In this document: piece by piece, positions 1-7,325 of the stretch
Numbering within the stretch: position 1 is the stretch's first letter
Layout: each line of letters opens with the position of its first letter
NCBI GenBank assembly: GCA_913060645.1
Contig: CAJXSW010000009.1
Coordinates: forward strand, 1-46,847
Length of the DNA: 46,847 nt
Direction: 5' to 3'
Source: an uncultured Dokdonia sp.
GTDB lineage: Bacteria; Bacteroidota; Bacteroidia; Flavobacteriales; Flavobacteriaceae
Notes under the pieces: model-generated
Seen by the model: the letters and a program-made list of their open reading frames with translations, nothing else
What the model was told of the DNA's origin: nothing
The model's database searches: none
Translations under genes and position numbers: made by a program

Positions 1-34
1 TTCGTCGGCAGCGTCAGATGTGTATAAGAGACAG
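1..34 (+). other. Nextera sequencing adapter (artefact)
   Basis: Positions 2-34 match the Illumina Nextera read-1 adapter. Positions 16-34 are the 19-bp Tn5 mosaic end AGATGTGTATAAGAGACAG. This is library-preparation sequence left on the contig end, not genomic DNA. Genomic sequence begins near position 35. Confidence 0.97.
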
Positions 35-1074
35 CCATCTGCACAACGGTTCTTAAGCTTACGCTCACCAAATCCGTTTGCTACAAGAAGACTGTTGTTA
101 ACTCCTTTAGAAATAAGGTAGTTTGCTACTGATTGCGCGCGACGCTCAGAAAGATCTTGATTAGAAGAAGCAGCTCCTCTAGAATCAGTATGTGAAGCAA
201 TCTCTAATTTTACACCTGGGTTTTGAGCTAATAATGGCATAAGACGTGTGTCAATGATGCTCTTTGCAGCAGGAGTTAATGTTGCAGAGTTAGTATTCCA
301 GTTGATAGGGAGTGCTTGGTACTCAACAAGAGCACACTCAACTTCTCTCCATGTAGTAAGTCCACCTTTCTGCTTAAGAACTTCTTTAGATACAGTATCA
401 AAAGTAGCAGCAACAACTTCTTCAGTTGTAGTTGCATCTTTTACCATTACAGTCTTAGTTATAGTCGCAAACTCAGCTGGGATTTCTTCCTCAACTACAC
501 TCGCTGGTTGATCAATTACTCTTACAGTATAAGTTCCGTTTGCAGAACCTCCTGGTGTAGATTGAACAGTAGCATCAGATGCTAATGTACGCTTGGATAC
601 CGTAGTATATTCTGCTGGGTATCCTTTGTAACACCAGTAACGACAATCGTCAGGGTTAGAAGAAGCACAATCAGGAGCTGGAGCACCTAATTCCCACTGC
701 GCATATGCAGATTTTACTTCAATCGTTTCAGTATCATTAGAAAAAGATGCAGGAACTATTCTTAAAGAAGAACCTGAAGTACTTTTTACATAAGTTACTG
801 TTTCAGTTTTGTAAGTAGCTGGAATTACGCGTAGACGCTTAGAAGCTTCTTTTACCATAACACGCTCAGTTACTGTATCGTATTGAGCAGGTACTACCTT
901 AAGAACCTTGTAAGCAGGAGTCTTTTGAATTTGTACACTTTGAGTCTCATATATATCAGGAGTAGTACAACGTACATAACATTTTCCTGGCTCAGGGTTG
1001 CTCGGTAAATCTTGTGCTTGCACATTTGCAAATGCAAAACCTACAAAGGCACATAAAAATAAAATTTTCTTCAT
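35..1074 (-). CDS. OmpA-family outer-membrane protein, C-terminus cut by contig end
   Basis: The gene starts at an ATG at 1072-1074 with a signal peptide (MKKILFLCAFVGFAFANVQA) and runs off the left end into adapter sequence. Near the truncated C-terminus is an OmpA/MotB-type peptidoglycan-binding domain with the typical TDSRGAASSNQDLSERRA motif, followed by VANYLISKGV. Family knowledge says this domain tethers the outer membrane to peptidoglycan. Between signal peptide and domain lie about six degenerate repeats of roughly 25-35 residues around the pattern PA-[YF]-x-T-[VI]-[ST]-x-x-V-x-V-K, plus a Cys-rich patch (KCYVRC and CRYWCYKG). Only a short C-terminal piece seems to be missing. The domain call is firm; the role of the repeats is unknown. 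Confidence 0.85.
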
Positions 1075-1266
1075 AATGTTGATAGTTTAAGTTAATATGG
1101 TGAATTTCAATTTCAAAGTACGAAAATAGAAGGTTTCATTAACAAAAGCGTTAACTTTTTTTTAAGAATTTATTTTTCTGATGAAAAGTAAACTACTGCC
1201 GATGAAAGACATAAAAAATTACATCCTTGTTAATTGTACGAAAATTGATGCACATTTTTGAAAATA

Positions 1267-2295
1267 CTAGGCATTATCAAATCTCTTCAAAACGTCTAAA
1301 ACAAGCTTGTGAGATGAATTATTGTAATCATAATGAGTAACAATTCTCAACTTACCCTGCCCCATATTACTTATAATGACATCATTATCAAAAAGATAAC
1401 TAACGAAAGCAGCTTCATCAGTGGTTTCTTTTAAATTAAATATTAAAATATTGGTCTCTGTTTTCTCTACAGATTTCACATAGGATAGCGATTCAAGTAG
1501 CGTTGCAATATCTTTTGCCTTAGCGTGATCATCACTCATTCTTTCGACATGGTGATCTAGCCCATATAATCCAGCAGCTGCCATAAAGCCCACTTGTCTC
1601 ATACCTCCTCCTAGCACCTTACGTACGCGCATAGCCTTATTCATAAACTGTTGTTTACCTACTAAAACAGACCCCATAGGAGCACCAAGCCCTTTTGATA
1701 GACATACAGAAATGGTATCAAACAGTTCACCATAAGAGCTAGCTGTTTGACCAGTAGCAACAAGCGCATTCCATAGACGTGCTCCATCTAGATGCAAGCC
1801 TAACCCATTGGTATCACAAACCTCTTTTATTTTCACAATCTCCTCTAGATCATAACAAGCACCACCCCCTTTATTAGTCGTGTTTTCTAAACAGACCAAT
1901 GTTGTGAGCGGACTATGATAAAAATCTGGTGGATTTATAGACTCCTCGACTTGTGCTGCAGTTATTAACCCACGATTACCATCTATAAGCTTACACGACA
2001 CTCCACTATTAAAAGATACTCCTCCACCTTCATAATTGTAAACATGTGCATACTTATCTGCAATGAGTTGTTCACCAGGTTGTGTATGAATTTTTATGGC
2101 AGCTTGATTAGTCATACTTCCCGTAGGAAAATAAAGTGCACTATCCATCCCAAACATCTCTGCAACGCGCTGTTCAAGTTCATTTACCGTAGGATCTTCT
2201 TTATAAACATCGTCACCCACTTCTGCACGCATCATATAATCAAGCATTTCAGGCGTAGGCTTTGTAATTGTATCAGAACGTAAATCTATTTTCAT
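1267..2295 (-). CDS. ltaE: Low-specificity L-threonine aldolase (PLP enzyme)
   Basis: A 342-residue cytoplasmic fold-type I PLP enzyme that cleaves L-threonine or L-allo-threonine to glycine and acetaldehyde. The N-terminus MKIDLRSDTITKPTPEM is the family hallmark. HLDGARLWNA provides the cofactor-binding Asp, and SKGLGAPMGS near residue 200 carries the Schiff-base lysine. Length is typical. A TTG lies one codon upstream, but the ATG at 2293-2295 gives the usual family start. It sits alone, separated from the metalloprotease gene by a short gap holding an iterated-palindrome copy. Related beta-eliminating lyases share the fold, so the exact amino-acid preference is inferred. Confidence 0.88.
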   Translation of the reverse strand: MKIDLRSDTITKPTPEMLDYMMRAEVGDDVYKEDPTVNELEQRVAEMFGMDSALYFPTGSMTNQAAIKIHTQPGEQLIADKYAHVYNYEGGGVSFNSGVSCKLIDGNRGLITAAQVEESINPPDFYHSPLTTLVCLENTTNKGGGACYDLEEIVKIKEVCDTNGLGLHLDGARLWNALVATGQTASSYGELFDTISVCLSKGLGAPMGSVLVGKQQFMNKAMRVRKVLGGGMRQVGFMAAAGLYGLDHHVERMSDDHAKAKDIATLLESLSYVKSVEKTETNILIFNLKETTDEAAFVSYLFDNDVIISNMGQGKLRIVTHYDYNNSSHKLVLDVLKRFDNA

Positions 2296-2364
2296 CAAAA
2301 AATATAGGTATTAATTATAGAGACCATTGGTTAATCTCCATTATGATTGTTTTATAAATGTATA

Positions 2365-2380
2365 CGCTTTCGCGAAAATG
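2365..2380. repeat. Iterated palindrome copy 1
   Basis: CGCTTTCGCGAAAATG: left arm perfect, right arm degenerate. It abuts the stop codon of the metalloprotease gene (stop triplet at 2381-2383) with no gap. Confidence 0.9.
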
Positions 2381-4777
2381 TTACTCAAAACACCCTATCG
2401 GCGATCCATCAGGAATCTTAGGCGAAGGAAGAACTTTGAACTTCTCTGGTGATTTTAAAAAGTCTTTAATCTCATCGACCATAAATGCTGCATTAGCATC
2501 AGGAGATTTTGAACCTAGTTTTGACATCACCTCTTTTAACTGTGCTTTTGCAAAAGCCTTAGTCTGTGGTATTGACTTTGTATGATTTACAAGATTCATT
2601 AAGTGCTTAAGTACGTTGTAATTTATAGTTTGCTGCACCTCCTTGCGGTAACTATCTGATTCTTTTGAAAAAAGTGTAGTCTCAACTAAGGAATCTAGCA
2701 TACCATCTAACCCCATTTGCTTACTATCTAAAGCCTTCTGTTGTACTAGCCTGTTTGCTCGTTCTGGATGTAATAGCAAGCTTAAGGTCATATCACTAGC
2801 TGTTGCTGCTGCACCTAGTGCATCAAATGCTACTCCATCATTACTTTTAAAGCTTTCTCTAGAGCGAGAATATCCCTGCGCTCTAGGTGGAAATAAAGCC
2901 AATTTATCTTTGGGAATTGCTAGTTCGCTAGCGGTAAGTGTCTTTAAAACACTTTTTAAAGCTCTCTGCTGCTCATTGGGCGTAAGTGTTTCTGTTACTT
3001 TGAGATTATTATCTCCTTTAACAGCATAGTTATAATCAAGACCTCCTATCATCTTTACTGCTCCTTCGGTTTGATATCTGTGATAGAAATATAAAGGGAC
3101 AAAAACATCTTCAAGCATTGAGTATGGCTCGTTTGTGCGGATGTTGTCTATAGAAAAGTTTGAAATCGCACCTTTTCTAAGTACAAGCATTTTTTCTAAC
3201 TCCTCTGCGGCATCTGTTCCATTATCCCATAGGTGTGCTTTATAATGTGCTCCTCCTTGGGCTCTTGCATCGCTATCTGTAATGTATCGCAATCCTGCCT
3301 TTTCTGCGGTAGTAAGTATATTATCAAGAAAAACCTCTTCTGATGTTCCCTGAGGTGCCACTCCGTAACTATATTTAACCGTTACTTTATCCCAAGCTCC
3401 TATTCCTGTGGCGTAGGCATTAGAAAAATCTACTTCGTCACCAGACCATGTAAGCGTAGGGTGAGGATAATCCATCACACTTGCTCTATTTTCTGTACTA
3501 GCGGCAAAGTTATGTGCAAAACCAATCGTGTGACCTACTTCGTGAGCGCTTAGTTGGCGTATTCTAGCTAGCGCCATTTCTAGCATTGGTTTATAATTAT
3601 CATCTCTTTCGGCAAAAGGCTTATTCATAAGCGCTTGAGCAATAAGGAAATCTTGACGAATGCGCAGACTCCCCAAACTTACATGACCTTTGATAATCTC
3701 ACCTGTACGTGGATCTGTAACACTTGCTCCATAACTCCATCCTCTTGTACTGCGGTGTACCCATTGTATAACGTTATATCGCACGTCCATAGGATCTGCA
3801 TTTTCTGGTAACATTTTTACTTGAAAAGCATCTTTAAAACCAGCAGCTTCATAGGCTTGATTCCACCAGCTAGCACCTTCTAACAATGCAGAACGAACAG
3901 GTTCTGGAGTACCTGGGTCTAGATAATATATGATAGGTTCTACCGCCTCACTTACTGCTGCCGCAGGATCTTTCTTTTCTAAACGATGACGATTTGCATA
4001 ACGCTTTACAATTGGCTCTTGTATAGGTGTTGCATAATCTAAGTATATGGTAGAAATATTTCCAGCTCTTGGGTCAAAACGTCTAGGTGTATAATTATCA
4101 TCTGGTAATTTTACAAATGAATAATGTTGCACCACTGTGAGTGCACTCGCATCTGGAGCTACACTTCTTATGTTTCTGCCAGTAGGAGTTCCCTTAAACG
4201 TGAGTAGCGCTTCAAACTCTGTGTTTTCTGGAAATGCTTTTGTGCGTTCCATATACATCGCGCTTCTAGTTTTATCAAGTTTATAGGTTCCTTCCTTGCT
4301 TCGCTTTAATCTAGCAGCCACTCCATGAGTGTCTTCTAGTAAAAATGGTGTAAAATCTATGAGATACTTCGCTCCTTTTGTTTCCTTAATAGGGAACCCA
4401 AACAGCACCGACTTTGCAAATGCTTCCTCTATAGATTTACGCTCTAAGGCGTTATCCGTATTTGCTCGGTATTTCAAGTTAGGTTGAACTAATAATAATT
4501 TGTTACCTGCTTTTTGAAACTTTACAACCGCAGTTCCTCCTAGTTGACCTCTATCAATCCCGATATCATTACTTCCTAAACCTGTACGAAGGGAGTGAAC
4601 GTATAAAAACTCTTCATCCAGCTTGTCAACTTCGACATATACCTTATCCTCGCTCTCATCATAGTGAAGAGTGAAGAAACCTTTTTCTGTAACGAGGTCC
4701 TTTTTTGTTTCTAAAAATTGTGCGAATGCAGAGCTTGCGACAAGCAGGCTAACGGTAAGAATTAGATATTTTTTCAT
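2381..4777 (-). CDS. Secreted zinc-dependent metalloprotease (DUF5117/DUF5118-type)
   Basis: A 798-residue protein with an N-terminal signal peptide (MKKYLILTVSLLVASSAFAQ). The catalytic zinc motif HEVGHTIGFAH fits the metzincin pattern HExxHxxGxxH. The order of regions (an N-terminal beta-rich DUF5117-like region, central zinc protease, long helical C-terminal region) and the length match large Bacteroidetes zinc-dependent metalloproteases, exported to periplasm or cell surface. The C-terminus ends in a short GSPIGCFE tail without an obvious type IX sorting domain. Substrate unknown. The upstream region holds a possible structured RNA. Family assignment rests on motif and architecture only. 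Confidence 0.88.
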   Translation of the reverse strand: MKKYLILTVSLLVASSAFAQFLETKKDLVTEKGFFTLHYDESEDKVYVEVDKLDEEFLYVHSLRTGLGSNDIGIDRGQLGGTAVVKFQKAGNKLLLVQPNLKYRANTDNALERKSIEEAFAKSVLFGFPIKETKGAKYLIDFTPFLLEDTHGVAARLKRSKEGTYKLDKTRSAMYMERTKAFPENTEFEALLTFKGTPTGRNIRSVAPDASALTVVQHYSFVKLPDDNYTPRRFDPRAGNISTIYLDYATPIQEPIVKRYANRHRLEKKDPAAAVSEAVEPIIYYLDPGTPEPVRSALLEGASWWNQAYEAAGFKDAFQVKMLPENADPMDVRYNVIQWVHRSTRGWSYGASVTDPRTGEIIKGHVSLGSLRIRQDFLIAQALMNKPFAERDDNYKPMLEMALARIRQLSAHEVGHTIGFAHNFAASTENRASVMDYPHPTLTWSGDEVDFSNAYATGIGAWDKVTVKYSYGVAPQGTSEEVFLDNILTTAEKAGLRYITDSDARAQGGAHYKAHLWDNGTDAAEELEKMLVLRKGAISNFSIDNIRTNEPYSMLEDVFVPLYFYHRYQTEGAVKMIGGLDYNYAVKGDNNLKVTETLTPNEQQRALKSVLKTLTASELAIPKDKLALFPPRAQGYSRSRESFKSNDGVAFDALGAAATASDMTLSLLLHPERANRLVQQKALDSKQMGLDGMLDSLVETTLFSKESDSYRKEVQQTINYNVLKHLMNLVNHTKSIPQTKAFAKAQLKEVMSKLGSKSPDANAAFMVDEIKDFLKSPEKFKVLPSPKIPDGSPIGCFE

Positions 4778-4890
4778 GGATTGTTATTAAGGTTGTCTAA
4801 GATACATGTTTAGCTCAAAAAAGTAAATCCAAATATCAAAATAGCTGATATCATCTGGCTAAATATATTAGAGACACACAACACCCTACA

Positions 4891-4972
4891 AGCTAGCCCC
4901 GATTGTCGTGTAAATCCCACAGCTGCCTGGCACAGCCGGCGCGAGGAATTGCAACAGAAAGCGGGAAACCCA
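4891..4972. ncRNA. Candidate structured RNA, Flavo-1-like
   Basis: This stretch is clearly richer in G+C than its surroundings and can fold. CCCCG near 4897-4901 can pair with CGGG near 4962-4965, and GCTG/CAGC gives an inner hairpin around 4922-4936. Flanking ATTG...TGTA and TACACAAT can add an outer stem. From memory, the opening GCTAGCCCCGATTG, then AAATCC, then GCGGGA resembles a small element repeated in flavobacterial intergenic regions, possibly the Rfam Flavo-1 motif. I could not check this and cannot fix the strand. Confidence 0.4.
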
Positions 4973-5011
4973 GATGCATAATACACAATACCCATATGCT
5001 ACAAACAAAAA

Positions 5012-5037
5012 AAAGAGCACCCAAAGGGATGCTCTTT
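5012..5037 (-). terminator. Rho-independent terminator of the sigma/DUF4252 operon
   Basis: An 11-bp stem (AAAGAGCA plus CCC against GGG plus TGCTCTTT, one bulged A, AAA loop) is followed on the minus strand by a long T run. It lies downstream of the second DUF4252 gene. Confidence 0.85.
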
Positions 5038-5092
5038 ATATATGGAAAGCCTATCGCCAAATAGGACTCATGCGTTCAACATTTTTTGATCA

Positions 5093-5641
5093 TTACTGAT
5101 TTTCAAAAACTTCCATAATACTGCCAAATTGAGATACATCTATATCGCTCTTATTAAGCGACTCTGCCATACGCATCATATCTCCTATATTCATGTCATT
5201 ACCCAATAGACGAGCTAGAACGAAACCTTTATTATCATCTGCACCAAAGAAAATTACTTCATCGATAGCCTCTTCTTCTCCTTTAAAATATAGGCGCATT
5301 TGCCCCATATCTCCAGAAGCTTTCATAAGCTCTTCATAATCATCTGAGGTAAGGATATCTTTTACTTTATCACGCTCTATCTGCATTGCTGCAGTGTCTC
5401 CAGATTTTGTTTGATATGCCATAAGATTGATCTTACGCACGGTCTTAAAAACCTTTTGCTGCTCTTCTGTAAATGCTTCTACATTCTTACCAAGTAGGCT
5501 TGTAGGTACATCTACAAGAATGAAATCTCCATTCTCTTGATTATCTACATAATATTCTTGTAAAGACTGCTTATTACTACAACTGGCCAGTGTAACAACA
5601 GCTAGCACTGCAGTGATGGTTACTTTTATAAATGTGTTCAT
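5093..5641 (-). CDS. DUF4252 domain lipoprotein
   Basis: A 182-residue lipoprotein: signal peptide ending TLASC-SNKQ, with the Cys as predicted lipidation site, then a DUF4252-like domain. It resembles the neighbouring upstream gene product in layout (a V-x-V/T-S-L-L region, KVFKTVRKINLMAYQT, and an FxG/EVIFFGAD-like end). It is the last gene of a four-gene operon begun by an ECF sigma factor, one nucleotide after the preceding gene. DUF4252 has no established biochemical function. By context it may be a target or feedback component of the sigma factor's envelope-stress response; that is inference. Confidence 0.85.
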   Translation of the reverse strand: MNTFIKVTITAVLAVVTLASCSNKQSLQEYYVDNQENGDFILVDVPTSLLGKNVEAFTEEQQKVFKTVRKINLMAYQTKSGDTAAMQIERDKVKDILTSDDYEELMKASGDMGQMRLYFKGEEEAIDEVIFFGADDNKGFVLARLLGNDMNIGDMMRMAESLNKSDIDVSQFGSIMEVFENQ

Positions 5642-5642
5642 C

Positions 5643-6179
5643 TTACGATTTTTTTGCGTTACCTACTTCTTTAAGGGCATCACTACCTTTAAAGTCTAAA
5701 TCTTGTGCAAGTTTTGAGATTTGCTTGAGATCAATGTTTCCTGTTACTTGAAAGAATACAGCACGTTTCTCACCATCCATATCCCCATTTAAGAACATTA
5801 CAAATTCTTTTACATAATCTTCACTACTACCTTCCTTGTAATAAAATTTTACATTCTTACCATCGTCCTTTACTCTCATGAGCTCTTGAAGATTGCTACT
5901 TGTAATGTAGCTCTTCATCGTACCGCTCATCTGGTCCATTACTCCCGTATTTGCACTTGTGTACATCTTTACATTCTCAAGATTGTCTACAAGGTTGATA
6001 TACTTTTGCATTTCTGGGTCAGATGAGTTAAGGTCTACTTTACTAAGCAGCTTAAACATCTTTTGATTCATTACTATAGAAGTAACTCCTTTTACATCCT
6101 CGTATTTATCAAAAGGACTTTGTGCGTAACCTACTAAAGTTACGAGGGCAAATGCCACTAACATTATTGACTTTTTCAT
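5643..6179 (-). CDS. DUF4252 domain secreted protein
   Basis: A 178-residue protein with a signal peptide (MKKSIMLVAFALVTLVGYAQ) cleaved by signal peptidase I, since no lipobox Cys is present. The mature part matches the DUF4252 pattern: an N-terminal region with GVTSIVMNQKMFKLLSKV, a NVKMYTS segment, then VKFYYKEGSSEDYVKEFVMF. It probably acts in the periplasm. It is a tandem paralogue of the lipoprotein encoded immediately downstream, so the operon makes one soluble and one lipid-anchored version. Function unknown. Confidence 0.85.
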   Translation of the reverse strand: MKKSIMLVAFALVTLVGYAQSPFDKYEDVKGVTSIVMNQKMFKLLSKVDLNSSDPEMQKYINLVDNLENVKMYTSANTGVMDQMSGTMKSYITSSNLQELMRVKDDGKNVKFYYKEGSSEDYVKEFVMFLNGDMDGEKRAVFFQVTGNIDLKQISKLAQDLDFKGSDALKEVGNAKKS

Positions 6180-6199
6180 AATATTTTTAATTTGAATTT

Positions 6200-6643
6200 T
6201 TATTTAAATAAAGTGCTCGATGCCTTATCAAATTCTTGCACCACCTCCAGCTGCGTAGTACTTTGATTAATCATTTGGGACATCATCCCAAGTGCTTGTT
6301 TTGTTTTTAAGATGGCTAGTTCTTCATTCTCATAATTAGTAGAAATACTAGCATCTACTTGAGTACTTTGCGTCCATAATACTAGTCCCACAATAACTGC
6401 AGCTGCAGCACTGGCTGCAAATCTATAAATAGATGTTGATCGTTGTTTTTGAGGTAGTACTATTGGTGCATCATATGTTTCCTTTGAGGCAACATTAAAT
6501 GCCGTAAACATGCTAGCATATTCTTCTAAGTGCGGCGCCACATGATCACTTGTAAAATAAGCTCTCAACTCTTGCTCTTCCTTAAGCGTAGTTGCCCCTT
6601 CAAAGTAACCATCTAGTAGCTTCTCTATATTATGAGATTCCAT
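6200..6643 (-). CDS. Putative anti-sigma factor, single-pass membrane protein
   Basis: A 147-residue protein with an N-terminal cytosolic region (MESHNIEKLLDGYFEGATTL...), one membrane segment (about residues 70-90, FAASAAAAVIVGLVLW) and a short periplasmic tail ending in QEFDKASSTLFK. The N-terminal helix pattern (LLDGYFEGxTTLxEEQELRxYF) is common in Bacteroidetes proteins encoded beside ECF sigma factors. Its start overlaps the end of the sigma gene by 14 bases, which implies translational coupling. The role as inhibitor of that sigma factor is inferred from position and topology; no zinc-binding anti-sigma motif is visible. Confidence 0.75.
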   Translation of the reverse strand: MESHNIEKLLDGYFEGATTLKEEQELRAYFTSDHVAPHLEEYASMFTAFNVASKETYDAPIVLPQKQRSTSIYRFAASAAAAVIVGLVLWTQSTQVDASISTNYENEELAILKTKQALGMMSQMINQSTTQLEVVQEFDKASSTLFK

Positions 6644-7139
6644 AGTTTCGTTTTTTAATCAATTCTTCTCTTAGTTTTTTGCGAGCTCTTGACAATGCAA
6701 CTCTTACAGCAGTTTCATTCATCTCAAGTATCACAGCAATCTCTGCGTTATCCATTTGCTCAACATCTCTCATTTGTACAATAAGTCGTTGCTGCTCTGG
6801 TAAATCTTCCATGAGTTTAAAAACCCAAGCTACCTCATCTGCAACTTCTATATGCTTACTTGTATTTCCTGAGTGATCTTCGTAATTGTTATGAACGATT
6901 TTAAGATTATTGCTTCCTTTTGCTTTAAGCTTATCATAGCAATAATTTTTTGTCATCGTCATCGCAAATGCTTCAACACTTCGATATTTTTTTATGTCGG
7001 ACCTCTTTGTCCATAAACGCAGTAGTACTTCCTGCGTAGCATCTTGAGCCTCATCGTCAGATACGAGCAACCGCTTTGCAACACGGTACACTTTATCCTT
7101 AAAAGGAGTTACAAGATTTATGAACTTATGTTGGTCCAT
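6630..7139 (-). CDS. ECF-type RNA polymerase sigma factor
   Basis: A 169-residue sigma-70 of the extracytoplasmic-function class, containing only regions 2 and 4. Region 2 shows RLLVSDDEAQDATQEVLLRLW. Region 4 is a helix-turn-helix, DNAEIAVILEMNETAVRVALSRARKKLREEL. It would direct RNA polymerase to a small regulon and probably to its own operon: a TGTAAC-N16-CGTCTT sequence lies just upstream at 7163-7190. It overlaps the anti-sigma gene and is followed by two DUF4252 genes. The inducing signal is unknown, though an envelope cue fits the membrane-bound partner. Confidence 0.92.
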   Translation of the reverse strand: MDQHKFINLVTPFKDKVYRVAKRLLVSDDEAQDATQEVLLRLWTKRSDIKKYRSVEAFAMTMTKNYCYDKLKAKGSNNLKIVHNNYEDHSGNTSKHIEVADEVAWVFKLMEDLPEQQRLIVQMRDVEQMDNAEIAVILEMNETAVRVALSRARKKLREELIKKRNYGIS

Positions 7140-7162
7140 CGATTAATTGGTTAGTTATAAGG

Positions 7163-7190
7163 AAGACGAAGCAGTATTACTTTTGTTACA
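7163..7190 (-). promoter_or_regulatory. Candidate ECF autoregulatory promoter
   Basis: On the minus strand TGTAAC (7185-7190) and CGTCTT (7163-7168) are 16 bases apart. They resemble -35/-10 elements of ECF sigma factors (compare Bacillus SigX/SigM-type promoters). The ATG of the sigma gene is 24 bases downstream. Confidence 0.5.
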
Positions 7191-7212
7191 ATGGGGATAA
7201 GAATTTTTATTT

Positions 7213-7228
7213 CGCTTTCGCGAAAACG
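7213..7228. repeat. Iterated palindrome copy 2
   Basis: CGCTTTCGCGAAAACG, one mismatch in the right arm. It lies between the yidC terminator and the candidate sigma-operon promoter. Confidence 0.9.
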
Positions 7229-7262
7229 TGATACAATCACAAACAACTCTCGAATAAAAACA

Positions 7263-7292
7263 GAAATCCCGTCTCAATAAAGACGGGATTTC
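7263..7292 (-). terminator. Terminator of yidC
   Basis: A perfect 12-bp stem (GAAATCCCGTCT / AGACGGGATTTC) with a six-base loop, followed on the minus strand by TGTTTTT. It is about 34 bases after the yidC stop codon. Confidence 0.85.
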
Positions 7293-7325
7293 CTAGTAAT
7301 TATGAAGTAGTAATACTAAAGCGTA

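Larger units (their letters stand above)
4778..5092. other. Intergenic region with candidate RNA and terminator
   Basis: This 315-base gap holds a GC-rich structured stretch (about 4891-4972) and the terminator of the DUF4252 operon (5012-5037). An open frame at 4810-4995 on the minus strand has no recognisable protein and probably reflects the RNA-like stretch. Confidence 0.6.

Noticed and set aside
4810-4995. 61-residue minus-strand open frame
   Set aside because: No protein-like features; it lies over the GC-rich structured stretch and is better explained as RNA or non-coding sequence.
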